DNA from: a virus
DNA: 36,560 nucleotides
Direction: 5' to 3' (one strand)
IMG/VR virus record: IMGVR_UViG_3300025327_000097
Span: 1-36,560 of that record
The notes under the pieces were generated by a model that worked only from the letters and a program-made list of their open reading frames with translations, ran no database searches and was not told where the DNA came from. A program made the position numbers and the translations under genes. The first letter of the stretch is position 1, and each line of letters begins with the position of its first letter. This document shows positions 21,234 through 29,447 of this stretch, one piece after another.

Positions 21234-24232
21234 GTCAAAGCCTCCAGGCGCTCGTCAAAAGAACGGGTGAGATGGCGCTGACCGAACTGTTCCGCTTGTG
21301 GATCACGGCCTTGAACGAGTTTTCCACCACGATTGCCAGGTGGGATGTAACCACCAGCCTGCATCGAATCGCGGTCGGCAAGGTACTCATGAATTTGATC
21401 GAGGTTGACACCCTCGACTCTGGCGTCTGTGCTTCCATCGTCCCACGGAGTGTTGCCCACTCGATCTGACCGAGAACGCGATGATGGGTCGTCCTGACCC
21501 GCGTAAGAGGGGCGATAGGGCCCCTTGACCTTGTTTCCACCCATCGGGCGGAAGTCGAACTCCATCGCGTCCGGCCATTGCGAATACTCCATTCCCGCAG
21601 GCACCATCAGCCTTGGGTCGCGCTTTGGCTGTTGCTGGGGTTGGCTCCTCGGGGTCAGCGCACGCGCCGCATCGCGGACAGGGCCCTTGCGCTGTGGGGG
21701 ATACATCTCGTCCTCAACGTCACCCATTGTGAAGTCCTCACCTTGGAGTTCGTCAATCGCTTGGTCAGCACCGGGCTCGCCCAGAGCCTCAAAGGGTTGT
21801 TCCATAGGTTGTGCTTGCTCCATCTCCGTCGCTTCAGCCGCGACGTCCATCAGTTCGCTGACGACGAACTGCGCCAGGTTCGGGTTGCCGCGCGCCCAAG
21901 GCGTGTTGAGGACTGCCTGCTTGATTTCCTCCGCCGCAGTGGGGTCGATCTCGTAGAGGTCGAGGGACTTCTCCAGCACCCGAAGCCGCGCCTCAAAACC
22001 CATCGCCTTGCTCTTGCAGCACCGCACGCCGTGGCCACAGCCGCAGTCGAGTGACCGTTGTAGGTGGCGCTGGCGGAACTCATCCAGAGCAGGAAAAGCC
22101 GCGTTGGAATCCATGACGGCGCCGAGTGGCACGGCGCCTTGTCCGGTTTCGCCAAGCACGAAAGACGGTTCCTTGCCAGCCTCCCTCGCCGCACGGTGTG
22201 TTGCTTCGGGGAGGAGCATTCCGCCACGGTCATAAATGTCCCACATCTCGTCACCAAGGCCAGTTGCCCTGTTGAACTGGATGTCTGAACGCGGCTCGGA
22301 CTGCTCAGGCTGACTGGCGAATCTTATCCAATCCTTTGGGTTTGTCGGATCGGGAGCCGCCTTCCTCGGCCACCCGTGATACACTCTCCCACGCCGCTCG
22401 ATGGCCTCCATCTCATCCGGGTCGACGCCCATGCGCTCTTCGCCCGTCTCTATGTTGCGCGCTCCGCCGCCGCCTGAGCGAGGCGTCCACATCTGCTGTC
22501 GTTTCCGACGTGAAGGCCCCTTCTGCTGCCGCATCGTGTTAATCTTCATGCCGCCGCCGCGTCCGCCGAGGCGTCCGCGCTCAAGCGGGTTGCTCTGGAG
22601 CTGATCCATAGAACCAGCTGGCATTTCTTCCGGGTGGCGCGCGGAGCCGCTGACCGGGTCGATACGAGTCCTCCACGCCGCGCGCTCGCGCAAACCCGTC
22701 TTATTGGGGATGGGCGTGTGCGACCCCACCTGTTGGAGGTCTCCCACGGGGCGTCCTTTTTTGTCTCGGCCCTGCGCCATTGTTGGGTATTCAGCGCCCT
22801 CCACCGCGCCGCGAGCTCGTTCCTGCTGCTCGTAAGGAGTGTAGGCCGCGCGCCCGAACTTGTCCGGGTCACGTTCTGAAACCCAGGACGGGCCGCGCTT
22901 TTCGAGGAACGCGAGGCGGGCTTCGGGTGACAACATCTTCTCTCCGCGTCGTCTCGCCCATTTGGGCACACTTCCTTCGGCGTGAGGTGCTTCCAGTCGT
23001 TCCCAATCTCGCGCCGAGGCAGGGACTGGTTCGTAGCCCAGGCGTTCGAAGTGTCGGATCATGGATTCTTGCTTCGGAGAAACTTGGCGCCGCTTAGGCC
23101 CGCGCGTCAAGTATCGCTGGCGGAAGTTCTGAGTGCCACGAGCCGCATCAACGTTCGTTCTTCCAGCAGAAGTCCAATTAGTGTCGAGTGGACGAGCCAT
23201 CTCATCAGCCACGTTCCTATTTGTTGCGACGGAGTGTCCGGGCTGCTCGGGTCGATTGTATTCAGGATACCTCTCGATAGGGATGTTCTCATCCGGATGC
23301 GCAAACAAGTCAAGAGTATCTTTGACCCGACGAGCCTCGTCGTCATCATCCGGTCGGTTCGGTGGCACCATTGCCTTCTCCAGCATCGCGATCCTCTCGT
23401 CCGCTGACCGTTTCATGTAATCCTGCCTGAACTGACGAACGGTTTGATTCTTGTTGTCTTCGCCTTCGATGACGCCGATTGGCCCTGGCGGGTTTGCGAA
23501 ACTGTAGTCGGAATATTCTGCTTCGGATGGGTGCCTCCACTGATCATAAGCGGAGTCCGCTTCCTCGTCTGGAGGATACAAACCCTCTTCGATTGGATTC
23601 AGAATGTTGGGGTCTGGCGGGCCTTCCGTGTGGTTCGACCTGTATCCGACGACGATATCTTCCGGTCGGACGACCCGGACTTTCTCCAACCTGTCCTCGA
23701 ACGACTTAGCCACAACCTTGAATGCGGCGCCCTGGTTCATCCCCGTTTTGCAAACCGTTACAGCAGACAAATCCACCGCGTCGATTTGATTCACGATCTT
23801 GCAGGTGAACGAGTCGCACACGTTGGTCTTGTTTTCCACGCGCGACTGCCCAGAGATCGAGAACGAGTTCAATTCGCCTTTCTCAATTTCCGCCCTGACC
23901 TTGAGGCTGAAGTCCGTGTCGTCGTAAATCTTGCCGACGACGAACAGCATCTCGTCGCCTGGCTTCACGCCGCCTTTGGCGAGGTGCGGGTACTCGGCCA
24001 TGTCCTGTTCGACCACTGGTCGAACAGAAGTTGCATACGGCCCCCAGCCCTTCAGAATTTCTCCAACGAGGATGTCCCCGTGCTGGAGGCTTAGCCTCCC
24101 ACGAAGAAGGAGTTGAGGCAGGCCAGCCTTGAGAGCGGCGCCTGTAATCAAGTCGCCCTCTCTGTCAACGACGGCCACGCTTGCGGGGCCAGCGATGATG
24201 AAGTCCCTGCCGGATTTGGATATGAGTCGCAG
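21230..24232 (-). CDS. prohead protease (XkdF/S78-like) with long repetitive tail
   Basis: 1000 residues if started at CTG 24232; the first conventional codon is GTG 24178, which would cut off the coding-like RLISKSGRDFIIAGPAS. The N-terminal domain (to about residue 175) has features of phage prohead proteases: AVVDREGDLITG, His in LSLQHGDILVGE (about 51) and the likely catalytic Ser in LNSFSISGQ (about 125). The remaining 800 residues are disordered and charged and hold recurrent units such as FRQRHLQRS and ERIAMLEK, many KGP(K/S)R steps, a Cys cluster CGCGHGVRCC, and an end FGQRHLTRSFDERLEAL. Proteases of this type cut scaffold and capsid proteins; fusing protease to a long scaffold-like tail is unusual. 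A TATA-like box precedes it. Confidence 0.75.
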   Translation of the reverse strand: MRLISKSGRDFIIAGPASVAVVDREGDLITGAALKAGLPQLLLRGRLSLQHGDILVGEILKGWGPYATSVRPVVEQDMAEYPHLAKGGVKPGDEMLFVVGKIYDDTDFSLKVRAEIEKGELNSFSISGQSRVENKTNVCDSFTCKIVNQIDAVDLSAVTVCKTGMNQGAAFKVVAKSFEDRLEKVRVVRPEDIVVGYRSNHTEGPPDPNILNPIEEGLYPPDEEADSAYDQWRHPSEAEYSDYSFANPPGPIGVIEGEDNKNQTVRQFRQDYMKRSADERIAMLEKAMVPPNRPDDDDEARRVKDTLDLFAHPDENIPIERYPEYNRPEQPGHSVATNRNVADEMARPLDTNWTSAGRTNVDAARGTQNFRQRYLTRGPKRRQVSPKQESMIRHFERLGYEPVPASARDWERLEAPHAEGSVPKWARRRGEKMLSPEARLAFLEKRGPSWVSERDPDKFGRAAYTPYEQQERARGAVEGAEYPTMAQGRDKKGRPVGDLQQVGSHTPIPNKTGLRERAAWRTRIDPVSGSARHPEEMPAGSMDQLQSNPLERGRLGGRGGGMKINTMRQQKGPSRRKRQQMWTPRSGGGGARNIETGEERMGVDPDEMEAIERRGRVYHGWPRKAAPDPTNPKDWIRFASQPEQSEPRSDIQFNRATGLGDEMWDIYDRGGMLLPEATHRAAREAGKEPSFVLGETGQGAVPLGAVMDSNAAFPALDEFRQRHLQRSLDCGCGHGVRCCKSKAMGFEARLRVLEKSLDLYEIDPTAAEEIKQAVLNTPWARGNPNLAQFVVSELMDVAAEATEMEQAQPMEQPFEALGEPGADQAIDELQGEDFTMGDVEDEMYPPQRKGPVRDAARALTPRSQPQQQPKRDPRLMVPAGMEYSQWPDAMEFDFRPMGGNKVKGPYRPSYAGQDDPSSRSRSDRVGNTPWDDGSTDARVEGVNLDQIHEYLADRDSMQAGGYIPPGNRGGKLVQGRDPQAEQFGQRHLTRSFDERLEALT

Positions 24233-24263
24233 TGCTGATCGAGAGCATGGGGTGGGAAGAACC

Positions 24264-24273
24264 CATATTTAAG
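24264..24273 (-). promoter_or_regulatory. TATA-like promoter before the protease gene
   Basis: Minus-strand CTTAAATATG in one of the few non-coding gaps (24233-24282). At archaeal spacing, transcription would start near 24242, about 10 bases before the proposed CTG start at 24232. Archaeal promoter logic is applied by inference. Confidence 0.45.
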
Positions 24274-24282
24274 GTATGGCGC

Positions 24283-24363
24283 TTACTTCTGCTTCTTCCT
24301 TGAATGCTGGAGCCAGTTCCAATCTTCTGGCTTCTTGCGGAAGTCAAAGCGCTTCTTGGTCAT
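24283..24363 (-). CDS. 26-residue basic peptide, tentative
   Basis: ATG 24363 is preceded by AGGAGG three bases upstream and overlaps the end of the MuF fusion gene by 20 bases, as do other junctions here. The peptide is very basic (KKRFDFRKKPEDWN and RKKQK end) with two Trp. It is too short to judge by itself. It fills the space between the fusion gene and the promoter gap, and if translated it may bind nucleic acid or be a leader peptide. The same DNA could also simply be untranslated 3' sequence. Confidence 0.35.
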   Translation of the reverse strand: MTKKRFDFRKKPEDWNWLQHSRKKQK

Positions 24364-26899
24364 CTTCTTCCTCCTGTCGTCCAATCTTCTCGACGCGGAA
24401 CCCAGACAACCGTTCCACGACCGCGCTCCACGCTGTGTCCGCAATCGCTTGCTCGTCATGAAGTTCCGCTGAACCGAACAAAAAATCATCCCGTTTATAA
24501 TACGCCGATCCGTGCGGCGTGGCCACAATGTATTCGGCTTCGCCGCCGTAGAGAGATTCGTCAGCATAGAACGCGCCGACAACCGAAGAGACCGGGATGC
24601 TGGCATTTATCATTACGCCGTGCTCCTCTCCGCCACCCTCTTCCATGAAATTTTTCGCGACCCGAGGTGATGCAGTCCACGACTCAAGCGTCCGATGATC
24701 GATGAGCGCGTCTTCTTCATCTCCTTTGGCGATATGCTTCCCGATGGCTTTTCCAGTGGCGCCCTTGATCCCACGGTAGACCGTGATCGTGTCCGTCTCT
24801 GGATTGTACGTCGGGTCGATCTTCCGCACCAGCCCCTGCACGCGCTGGACGGACGCCTCGATATCGGCAAACGTTTCCATGCTCGGATTCGTCCTCTTCC
24901 CGACGATGACCGTCTCGGGGATGTGCGGGTTCTGAAACTTCAACGCGGCCCAGGCCCAAAGCGGAAACGCCCTTGGCGTCTCGTTGCTGTGCGCCCATTC
25001 TTTGTAGAGGTTGTGGGTTTTGTCCTCAACGATGTGACGCTCGTCCTTCCATTTGTTCGGGCCGCTGGACGGCGTGACCTTATCCATGAACGTCTCCCAG
25101 GAGTACGTGTAACCTTTCTTGTTGGCGTCGTTAGCAACCTCCTCAGCAGCCTCGATCATATCCTCTTTGGTCTGTTCAGGAGTACGCTCAGCATCTAATC
25201 CTCCACGGATTTGATACTCCACTGCCATTTGAAGCCCGTCGTTGAACTTATCCCTGAACGACTCAAGGTCAGTCTCGATCCGCGTCTTCACGGCGGTCTC
25301 AAGCTCGCTCTTTGGTTTCTTCTGCTCGGGTGTGCGTGGGGGCGGAGCGATAGGGCCCCGCATATCTGCTGTTATCCTGAACTCGGGATCATACGCTGAA
25401 AGTATTGAGCTTTCACCCACCTGTTTCGCGGGCACCGGGTGTCCAGTCTGCGCCGCATGGCCCGCGAGTCCTTGAGGACTCGCGAAACAATGGCCGGGGA
25501 TGTCGCAGTAGCGTCCCACCCCGTGCGACAACTTCATCAAGTAGTCAGTATCCGGCTCCGACAGCCGTAGCGCCCTCAGCAACGTCCTCGCTCTGTAGGG
25601 GTGCAACATCATGACGTCGCCCTTGTCGGGGTCGCGATCCCACTCAAACCCAAGGTGCTGATAGAACTTCTCGGCCTCGTCGGTCGGTTCGAGGATGATC
25701 GGCACGTCGCGGTCGACGGATTCTTGCGCGACCTGCTGCATCAGCTTCTTGCCGTGACCCTTGCCACGGTCAGCGCCCAAGTGGTTGATGTGGATCGCGC
25801 GCCCGTGCTTCGGGTGCTGAACCTCGTTCCACGACATAGCGCCCGCGATCTTATCGCCTTCTTCGGACGTGATCAGATTTGACTCGCCCGAGAAACCTTC
25901 GCGGAGTGCGCGACGGCCCATGACCTGTGGGAGGTTGGGCACATTGCCGCCTTCAGGAGACTGTTGCCACGCGCCGACCTGCTCTTCGATCTCCTGCGGG
26001 TACTTCCGACCTTTTCGAATCTCCTTGCTGACAGTGCGCCAGAAGCCGTGACGACAATTCGGGTGGCTGAGAGGGAAACCACCATCTCGCGTGGGGTTCC
26101 ACTTTGGCGACCCTCCGAATGTCGTGTCCGTGGACACGGCAATGACAATTCGCTTGAGTTCCTCAAGCGACACGCCGTCCTCGGTGCGCCGGATGATCTC
26201 CGTGCAGATTTTGCACTGTTTCTTGTCCTTCAAGTCACGACCAAAACGATAGAGCAGCTTCTCGTCAGTCTCGCGCTCGAACTCCTCATAGGCGTTCATG
26301 CGAGAAGTTTCCCACACCTTCCATGTTTCCGTCCGGGCGATCCTCTCCAGGGACTTGCGCCGCTCCCAACCCACCTCGTCAATCATGCGGAGGACAATCG
26401 GCCCCGACGCTGGCGCCCCAGCGCGGAAGGCTTCAGCCACGATTTCGTTGAAGCGCGTGGAAATCGTTTTACTGAATCCCGCAAATGATTCTGCCACGCC
26501 CTTCCCCTCAATCAGGGTCTTGAGCGCGCCCTCATGCACGCCACCCATCTTGAACGGATAAGCCAGGTCGCGGCCGACCTGCTTCAAACCCTTCTCGTAT
26601 GCCTTCCGCGCTTGCTCGCGGAAGCCAGCAACGAGTTCTTCGCCTATCCGCTCGGCAGCGCGGTTAAGCGCCAGCTCCAGTTCTTCCTTGGTGGGTTCGC
26701 GCTTGCCCGCGACCTTCTCGATTTCTTCTTCGAGGATTCGCTTTAGCAAAGCGGACATCTTATCCTGCTCGGACGCACGCCCTTTGAACATGACGCGATT
26801 CGCGTCAGCCCACTCTATAAACAGCGCGTTGCGCTCGATGTCGTCGCCTTTGAAGTCCATCCAACGCCTGTAAGCGTTGAGCGAATCAACGACGCTCAT
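24344..26899 (-). CDS. MuF head protein fused to GNAT, zinc finger and ADP-ribosyltransferase
   Basis: 851 residues from ATG 26899, which overlaps the portal end by 14 bases. Residues 1-305 are a MuF / SPP1 gp7-type minor head protein, with the IARTETWKVWETSRM helix (about 187-201), C229-x2-C232 and the HPNCRH end motif (279-284). About 325-435 is a GNAT acetyltransferase with the acetyl-CoA loop R378-GKGHG and the C-terminal EAEKFYQHLGFEWD. C465, C471, H481 and H487 form a C2H2-like finger. From about 525 a helical region leads to an R-S-E class ADP-ribosyltransferase: R709 in VYRG, S740-WTAS, and E787-AE. MuF-linked toxins are known in temperate phages; two enzyme domains in one such protein is striking. 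The enzymes' targets are unknown. Confidence 0.85.
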   Translation of the reverse strand: MSVVDSLNAYRRWMDFKGDDIERNALFIEWADANRVMFKGRASEQDKMSALLKRILEEEIEKVAGKREPTKEELELALNRAAERIGEELVAGFREQARKAYEKGLKQVGRDLAYPFKMGGVHEGALKTLIEGKGVAESFAGFSKTISTRFNEIVAEAFRAGAPASGPIVLRMIDEVGWERRKSLERIARTETWKVWETSRMNAYEEFERETDEKLLYRFGRDLKDKKQCKICTEIIRRTEDGVSLEELKRIVIAVSTDTTFGGSPKWNPTRDGGFPLSHPNCRHGFWRTVSKEIRKGRKYPQEIEEQVGAWQQSPEGGNVPNLPQVMGRRALREGFSGESNLITSEEGDKIAGAMSWNEVQHPKHGRAIHINHLGADRGKGHGKKLMQQVAQESVDRDVPIILEPTDEAEKFYQHLGFEWDRDPDKGDVMMLHPYRARTLLRALRLSEPDTDYLMKLSHGVGRYCDIPGHCFASPQGLAGHAAQTGHPVPAKQVGESSILSAYDPEFRITADMRGPIAPPPRTPEQKKPKSELETAVKTRIETDLESFRDKFNDGLQMAVEYQIRGGLDAERTPEQTKEDMIEAAEEVANDANKKGYTYSWETFMDKVTPSSGPNKWKDERHIVEDKTHNLYKEWAHSNETPRAFPLWAWAALKFQNPHIPETVIVGKRTNPSMETFADIEASVQRVQGLVRKIDPTYNPETDTITVYRGIKGATGKAIGKHIAKGDEEDALIDHRTLESWTASPRVAKNFMEEGGGEEHGVMINASIPVSSVVGAFYADESLYGGEAEYIVATPHGSAYYKRDDFLFGSAELHDEQAIADTAWSAVVERLSGFRVEKIGRQEEEDDQEAL

Positions 26900-28568
26900 A
26901 GGGCGGCTCCTCTTCTTCGGGCGGAGGTTCCTCGCCAGGCGGAGGGCCTCCGCCTCCACCGCCTGGAGGCATTCCACCCATCATGCCTGGCATCATCATG
27001 GGCTGAGGCTCATCTGGGAACTCGAAGTGCCCTTCGTTGTCCCGCGCAATCGCGGGGAAGCCCAACATCTGCATCATTTGGGCGTATTGGGCTTCGGCAA
27101 GTTTCACTTGCCATTCCATCATCTCGTTCTTCTCCTCCACCTCCTTGAGCTTGAGTTTCCAACCCTTCTTGCCCATGATCTCCAGCAGGCGTGGGAAGAA
27201 GAAGTCATTGAAGTGCGCCTGGCCGATCTCGGCGGCAAGCTGCGTGACTTGCCACTGTGTCGGCCCCTGGTTCTGCAGGCCAGCCGCGTCCGTGATGCCG
27301 TGGATGATTGGGGCCACGCCCCAATTGGCCGCGATGCGCTTCGTGAAGTACGCGTGCGTCTCCATCATCCCCAGCTCCGGCGGAGGCTTGGAAAGTTCAG
27401 TGACCGTGACGGGAACTCGACCGCCGCTGTCTCCTGGGTCGTAGGCGATCTTGGGCATATAGGTGCCGCCAGCGGTAACGTTGCGGTCTTCCGCTTCTTT
27501 CAGCACAGGCCTGATCTGATCTGCGGCGCGCGTCGGGATCCACAAGATGGCGCGGGGGATTCGCCCTTCTTCGTACCATCTACGTACGTAGGTTTCCATG
27601 AAGACCTGGGTGCGCGCGATGTTGTAGGACGCGATGCCTGGCGGCAAGCCATAAAGGTACGACTGCGAATACTTCGAGCCGTGGATGACTTCGCCTGGCG
27701 TGTCGATGTCCGGCCCGATGAAAAACTCGACTGGCGTGTCCTTCGAGCCGATCTCGTGGCTGACGTACCAGACGTCGCGCAGCTTCATGCCGCACCGCCC
27801 GTTCTCGTCGCTGTAGTCGCAGAAGCCCGGCTGTTCGCGGGCGGCCCCTCCTACAATGCCGGACGATCCAGCGCCGCCGACTCCAGCCTGGATGTAGTTG
27901 TAGGGGCGCAGGCGAATCGAAGTGGGCCGATGACGCAAACAAATGAAGTAACGCCCGCCGGGGATGTGGGTGCGCGGATCCTGCACGGCTTTGAAATTGC
28001 GCGGGTCTGCGATGAACATCTCCTTGACCTTGCGCTCTTCGATCAAACCCGTCTCAGGGTTCAACTTGTATTCTTGAAGGACAACCGCGAAGCTGTCGTC
28101 GGCAATTTCGAGGTGGTCGTTGTAAATCTTCAGCGCGTCGATCAGGCTGTGGCCGTTGCGGTCGACCTGCTTGAAAAACGCTTCGCATTCTTCGATGACG
28201 TTCTCGTCGGGGTCGGTGTACCAGACGAGGCCGATGCCCTGCGGGTCACCCATGCCGCATTTCTCGCAAACGTCCGGCTCGGATTCAGCATCATGCTTGT
28301 GCCCACAGGCGTTGCACTGCCTGCTGTATTCCGGCTCCCACTCGTAGCCCTTCTTGAAAAAGTAGTCGCGCAGAGTCTGAATGGACTTGCGGACACTGGA
28401 ATTCTCCATCATCATCAGGTAGAGGTCGTCCAAGTCGACTTCGTGGCGCCAGGGCCTGGTGCGATCCATGACTTCCGGGCGGTCGCTGTAAGAGCTGTAG
28501 TAGTACGGCGCCAGCGGGCGCGAGGCGCTCGCCCCGGTCAATCCAAACTTAATGAGTGGTCTTGCCAT
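26886..28568 (-). CDS. portal protein with zinc ribbon
   Basis: 560 residues; ATG 28568 follows CAGGTGG. It is a phage portal of the type with YNDHLEIADDSFAVVLQ in the wing and IHGSKYSQSYLYGLPPG before the long stem helix. MMETHAYFTKRIAANWGVAP and the C-terminal helices are typical. An insertion at residues 85-104 (C85-x2-C88, C101-x2-C104) forms a zinc ribbon. The last 60 residues are Met/Gly/Pro/Glu-rich and disordered (PPGGGGGGPPPGEE). It forms the dodecameric DNA gate at the capsid vertex, with terminase upstream and the MuF gene downstream in the standard order. Confidence 0.85.
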   Translation of the reverse strand: MARPLIKFGLTGASASRPLAPYYYSSYSDRPEVMDRTRPWRHEVDLDDLYLMMMENSSVRKSIQTLRDYFFKKGYEWEPEYSRQCNACGHKHDAESEPDVCEKCGMGDPQGIGLVWYTDPDENVIEECEAFFKQVDRNGHSLIDALKIYNDHLEIADDSFAVVLQEYKLNPETGLIEERKVKEMFIADPRNFKAVQDPRTHIPGGRYFICLRHRPTSIRLRPYNYIQAGVGGAGSSGIVGGAAREQPGFCDYSDENGRCGMKLRDVWYVSHEIGSKDTPVEFFIGPDIDTPGEVIHGSKYSQSYLYGLPPGIASYNIARTQVFMETYVRRWYEEGRIPRAILWIPTRAADQIRPVLKEAEDRNVTAGGTYMPKIAYDPGDSGGRVPVTVTELSKPPPELGMMETHAYFTKRIAANWGVAPIIHGITDAAGLQNQGPTQWQVTQLAAEIGQAHFNDFFFPRLLEIMGKKGWKLKLKEVEEKNEMMEWQVKLAEAQYAQMMQMLGFPAIARDNEGHFEFPDEPQPMMMPGMMGGMPPGGGGGGPPPGEEPPPEEEEPPYERR

Positions 28569-28875
28569 TGTTTTCCACCTGCTGGACGGTTACGCGAATC
28601 TTGGTGCCTGCGCCAAGATTCTGATAAAGGAAAGCGGCGATGTCGGTGTAATCTACTTTTGCCTTTACTTCTTGGCCCACCTCCTCGAAAGCGACGGGGC
28701 CTTCGAGGACGAGGGCACCGACCGTGGCGTGAAACTTCTTCGTCCTGTTGTCCATGTCTATCGTCACTTCGTGACGGATCATGGCGCGCAGCTCCTTCTC
28801 GCTCCACGGCCTTTGCCTCGCAAAGCCTTCTCCGGTGAAGGAGCGGTCTCGTCTATCCGGGTCGCTGACCATCAT
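28549..28875 (-). CDS. small protein before portal, unrecognised
   Basis: 108 residues from ATG 28875 (ATGA overlap with the previous stop); it overlaps the portal start by 20 bases. A basic and polar N-terminus (SDPDRRDRSFTGEGFARQR) is followed by a helix (WSEKELRAMIRHEV) and a beta-rich body with KKFHATVGALVLEGPVAF and GAGTKIRVTVQQVEN. No motif points to an activity. Its strict coupling to the portal gene suggests a packaging or assembly factor, but this is only contextual. Confidence 0.5.
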   Translation of the reverse strand: MMVSDPDRRDRSFTGEGFARQRPWSEKELRAMIRHEVTIDMDNRTKKFHATVGALVLEGPVAFEEVGQEVKAKVDYTDIAAFLYQNLGAGTKIRVTVQQVENNGKTTH

Positions 28876-29162
28876 CTCGCCTTCTTCAGTTCTGCGATTT
28901 CTTGCTCCATGCGCGCCCTCCACGCCACCTCACGGTCGGACTCGCGCGTGATCATCGTCGTGAAGCCCGCCGCCATCTTCTGCTCTTCCGTCAGCACAGC
29001 TTCGGGTTCAGGCGGGTGACGCAGGGGCTCGATGTAAAGGGCGTAGTAGAAGTTGGCGGCCCAGAACGAAGCCACGCCGAAGACAAGCCACGGGTGGACG
29101 AACCACGCCGCGACGGTCGTGGTCATAGTCATCATGATGTTGTAGGCGAGTCTTTCGTCCAT
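28872..29162 (-). CDS. small membrane protein with coiled-coil tail
   Basis: 96 residues; ATG 29162 has GGAGG seven bases upstream. Residues about 8-44 are strongly hydrophobic, with many Thr, Trp and Phe (MTTTVAAWFVHPWLVFGVAS), forming one long or two short membrane helices. The rest is a charged coiled coil (EEQKMAAGFTTMITRESDRE). It could anchor something at the membrane. No family was recognised, and it has no visible link to the packaging genes except the operon. Confidence 0.55.
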   Translation of the reverse strand: MDERLAYNIMMTMTTTVAAWFVHPWLVFGVASFWAANFYYALYIEPLRHPPEPEAVLTEEQKMAAGFTTMITRESDREVAWRARMEQEIAELKKAR

Positions 29163-29163
29163 T

Positions 29164-29262
29164 TCATGGCCTCCGCAAGTTCTTCTTCAGCGGCTTGTCG
29201 CCCTTGGCGATGAATTCCTCATCCTTGCGGATGAGGCCCTTTTTGAGCGGCTCGTCGGTCAC
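29164..29262 (-). CDS. 32-residue basic peptide
   Basis: GTG 29262 overlaps the previous stop (GTGA), and the stop lies just before the next ATG, so the frame fits the gene chain without a gap. The peptide is MTDEPLKKGLIRKDEEFIAK in its first 20 residues and ends basic (KKNLRRP). It is too short for a domain search by eye. Overlap geometry and codon pattern support translation; function unknown. Confidence 0.5.
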   Translation of the reverse strand: MTDEPLKKGLIRKDEEFIAKGDKPLKKNLRRP

Positions 29263-29447
29263 GGCACCACCACCTCGGGCCGTAGCGCGATGTCGAACAC
29301 CTTGATGATGCATGGCGCGCAGATGAACCTCGTCATGCGCGCCTCACTACCATCGTAAGGCCCGTCGAGAACCATGTTCGACTCGTTGGGCTTCAGCCCG
29401 CGCGCAATACGCCCTGGAGTGCAATACGAGCACGGCTGTGAGATCAT
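29259..29447 (-). CDS. small zinc-ribbon protein
   Basis: 62 residues; ATG 29447 overlaps the previous stop (ATGA). Cysteines C6-x2-C9 (CSYC) and C43-x2-C46 (CAPC) make a four-cysteine zinc ribbon with a 33-residue loop. Loop sequence includes GRIARGLKPNESNMVLDGPY. It is one of several small ribbon proteins in a row (29259-30304), probably involved in nucleic-acid or protein binding. No specific family was recognised. Confidence 0.6.
   Translation of the reverse strand: MISQPCSYCTPGRIARGLKPNESNMVLDGPYDGSEARMTRFICAPCIIKVFDIALRPEVVVP

Noticed and set aside
19359-24232. T4 gp21-type (L/I)-x-E cleavage sites in the repeated LEK motifs
   Set aside because: The residues do not fit the consensus register consistently.
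26900-26977. 26-codon N-terminal extension of the MuF fusion
   Set aside because: It overlaps the portal C-terminus in another frame and has shadow-like composition; ATG 26899 has a GAGGAG upstream and a normal 14-base overlap.
26877-28838. 653-codon open frame on the plus strand
   Set aside because: It lies antisense to the portal gene, has no homology that I recognise and shows the Arg/Leu/His-rich composition of a shadow frame in GC-rich DNA.
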